A stretch of 6,803 nucleotides of DNA, taken from contig JALUBM010000138.1 in NCBI GenBank assembly GCA_027044845.1, positions 1 through 6,803 on the forward strand, given 5' to 3'. This DNA comes from Sulfurimonas sp. GTDB lineage: Bacteria; Campylobacterota; Campylobacteria; Campylobacterales; Sulfurimonadaceae. Position 1 is the first letter of the stretch, and every line of letters starts with the position of its first letter. The translations under genes were made by a program, and so were the position numbers. Below, piece by piece: positions 6,613 to 6,803 of the stretch. The notes beneath the pieces are model-generated. The model did no database searches, was not told the origin of the DNA, and saw only the letters and a program-made list of their open reading frames with translations.

Positions 6613-6617
6613 GTCAT
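6589..6617 (-). promoter_or_regulatory. Sigma-70-type promoter of the seven-gene minus-strand block
   Basis: On the minus strand a -35 ATGACA (6617-6612, five of six matches to TTGACA) is followed by a 17-nt spacer and a perfect -10 TATAAT (6594-6589). The -10 is preceded by TGA, which makes an extended -10. Transcription would begin near 6582, leaving about 22 nt of leader that contains AAAAGGAG before the PglG-like ATG at 6560. This is the best promoter in the window and probably drives the run from the PglG-like gene to the Psd-related gene. It overlaps the divergent waaC promoter. Confidence 0.75.
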
Positions 6618-6619
6618 TA

Positions 6620-6803
6620 ATGAAACCGCAAATTAAAAAAATTGCCATTGTAAGGCTCTCAGCACTTGGGGATATAATAAACAGTGCAGTTGTTATACAG
6701 TTTATCAAAAGATATTATCCTGATGTAAAAATTGATTGGATATGTGAAGAAACTTTTTGTGAACTTTTATATACAAATAAAGATATTGATAAAACTTATA
6801 GTG
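6620..6803 (+). CDS. waaC: Lipopolysaccharide heptosyltransferase I, N-terminal fragment (runs off window)
   Basis: Only the first 61 complete codons are visible; the frame is open at the right edge. The protein begins M-K-P-Q-I-K-K-I-A-I-V-R-L-S-A-L-G-D-I-I, the N-terminal Rossmann strand and loop of family GT9 heptosyltransferases, which add L-glycero-D-manno-heptose to Kdo or to the first heptose of the LPS/LOS inner core at the inner membrane. Asp18 of S-A-L-G-D matches the catalytic Asp near residue 13 of E. coli WaaC. The later I-D-W-I-C-E-E (43-49) resembles the WaaC pattern F-D-W-V-V-E-E and is unlike WaaF, so heptosyltransferase I is favoured. The start is uncertain: an in-frame ATG at 6611 exists, but neither codon has a Shine-Dalgarno, and the 6611 codon is buried in the -10 box of the likely promoter. 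The gene is divergent from the PglG-like gene. In C. jejuni, from memory, waaC also lies near the cheY/pgl region. Confidence 0.88.
   Translation, partial: MKPQIKKIAIVRLSALGDIINSAVVIQFIKRYYPDVKIDWICEETFCELLYTNKDIDKTYS

Noticed and set aside
6611..6619. ATG at 6611 as the waaC start
   Set aside because: It overlaps the predicted -10 box and lacks a Shine-Dalgarno; the ATG at 6620 already gives a normal heptosyltransferase N-terminus. Not fully excluded.
1..6803. CRISPR array, tRNA/rRNA, insertion sequence, phage or defence genes
   Set aside because: No regularly spaced repeats, no tRNA-like cloverleaf, no transposase motifs or flanking inverted repeats were seen; coding sequence fills nearly the whole window with conserved housekeeping genes.

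Overview
The window looks like chromosomal core DNA from a Campylobacterota (epsilonproteobacterial) genome, probably a free-living Sulfurimonas/Sulfurovum-type lineage. The evidence is the AT-rich composition, protein sequences of the Helicobacter/Campylobacter kind (most clearly CheY and FtsH), and the gene order cheY-prmA-ftsH-Psd-related protein. From memory, that order also occurs in H. pylori (HP1067-HP1070, followed by pssA) and C. jejuni (Cj1118c-Cj1115c, followed by pssA). The genus assignment is inference.

Layout: the left edge holds the 3' end of a plus-strand TPR-repeat protein gene (to 460). It converges on, and overlaps by 20 bp, a block of seven minus-strand genes that fills 441-6560. 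In transcription order these encode a PDC/Cache-domain membrane protein resembling Campylobacter PglG (6560-5655), HisH (5655-5044), HisA (5029-4319), a stand-alone CheY (4249-3878), PrmA (3875-3042), FtsH (3039-1063) and a phosphatidylserine decarboxylase-related membrane protein (1073-441). Most junctions are within 14 bp or overlap, and two look translationally coupled. The only real gap is 69 bp upstream of cheY. On the right, a divergent plus-strand heptosyltransferase gene (WaaC type) starts at about 6620 and runs off the window.

The 60 bp between the PglG-like gene and waaC carry two well-formed sigma-70-type promoters facing opposite ways and overlapping each other. The minus-strand one probably drives the whole seven-gene block. 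The plus-strand one would start a transcript almost at the waaC ATG.

Functionally this is a mixed housekeeping locus: histidine biosynthesis (HisH glutaminase, HisA isomerase), chemotaxis signalling (CheY), ribosomal protein L11 methylation (PrmA), membrane protein quality control (FtsH) and envelope biogenesis (Psd-related protein, WaaC). No mobile element, CRISPR array, RNA gene or convincing intrinsic terminator was seen, and no intergenic stretch exceeds 70 bp. The most interesting items are the Psd-related protein, which lacks the residues needed for the pyruvoyl enzyme and is coupled to ftsH; the PglG-like protein, whose Cache-type sensor domain appears to be cytoplasmic; the overlapping divergent promoters; and a TTG start for cheY.
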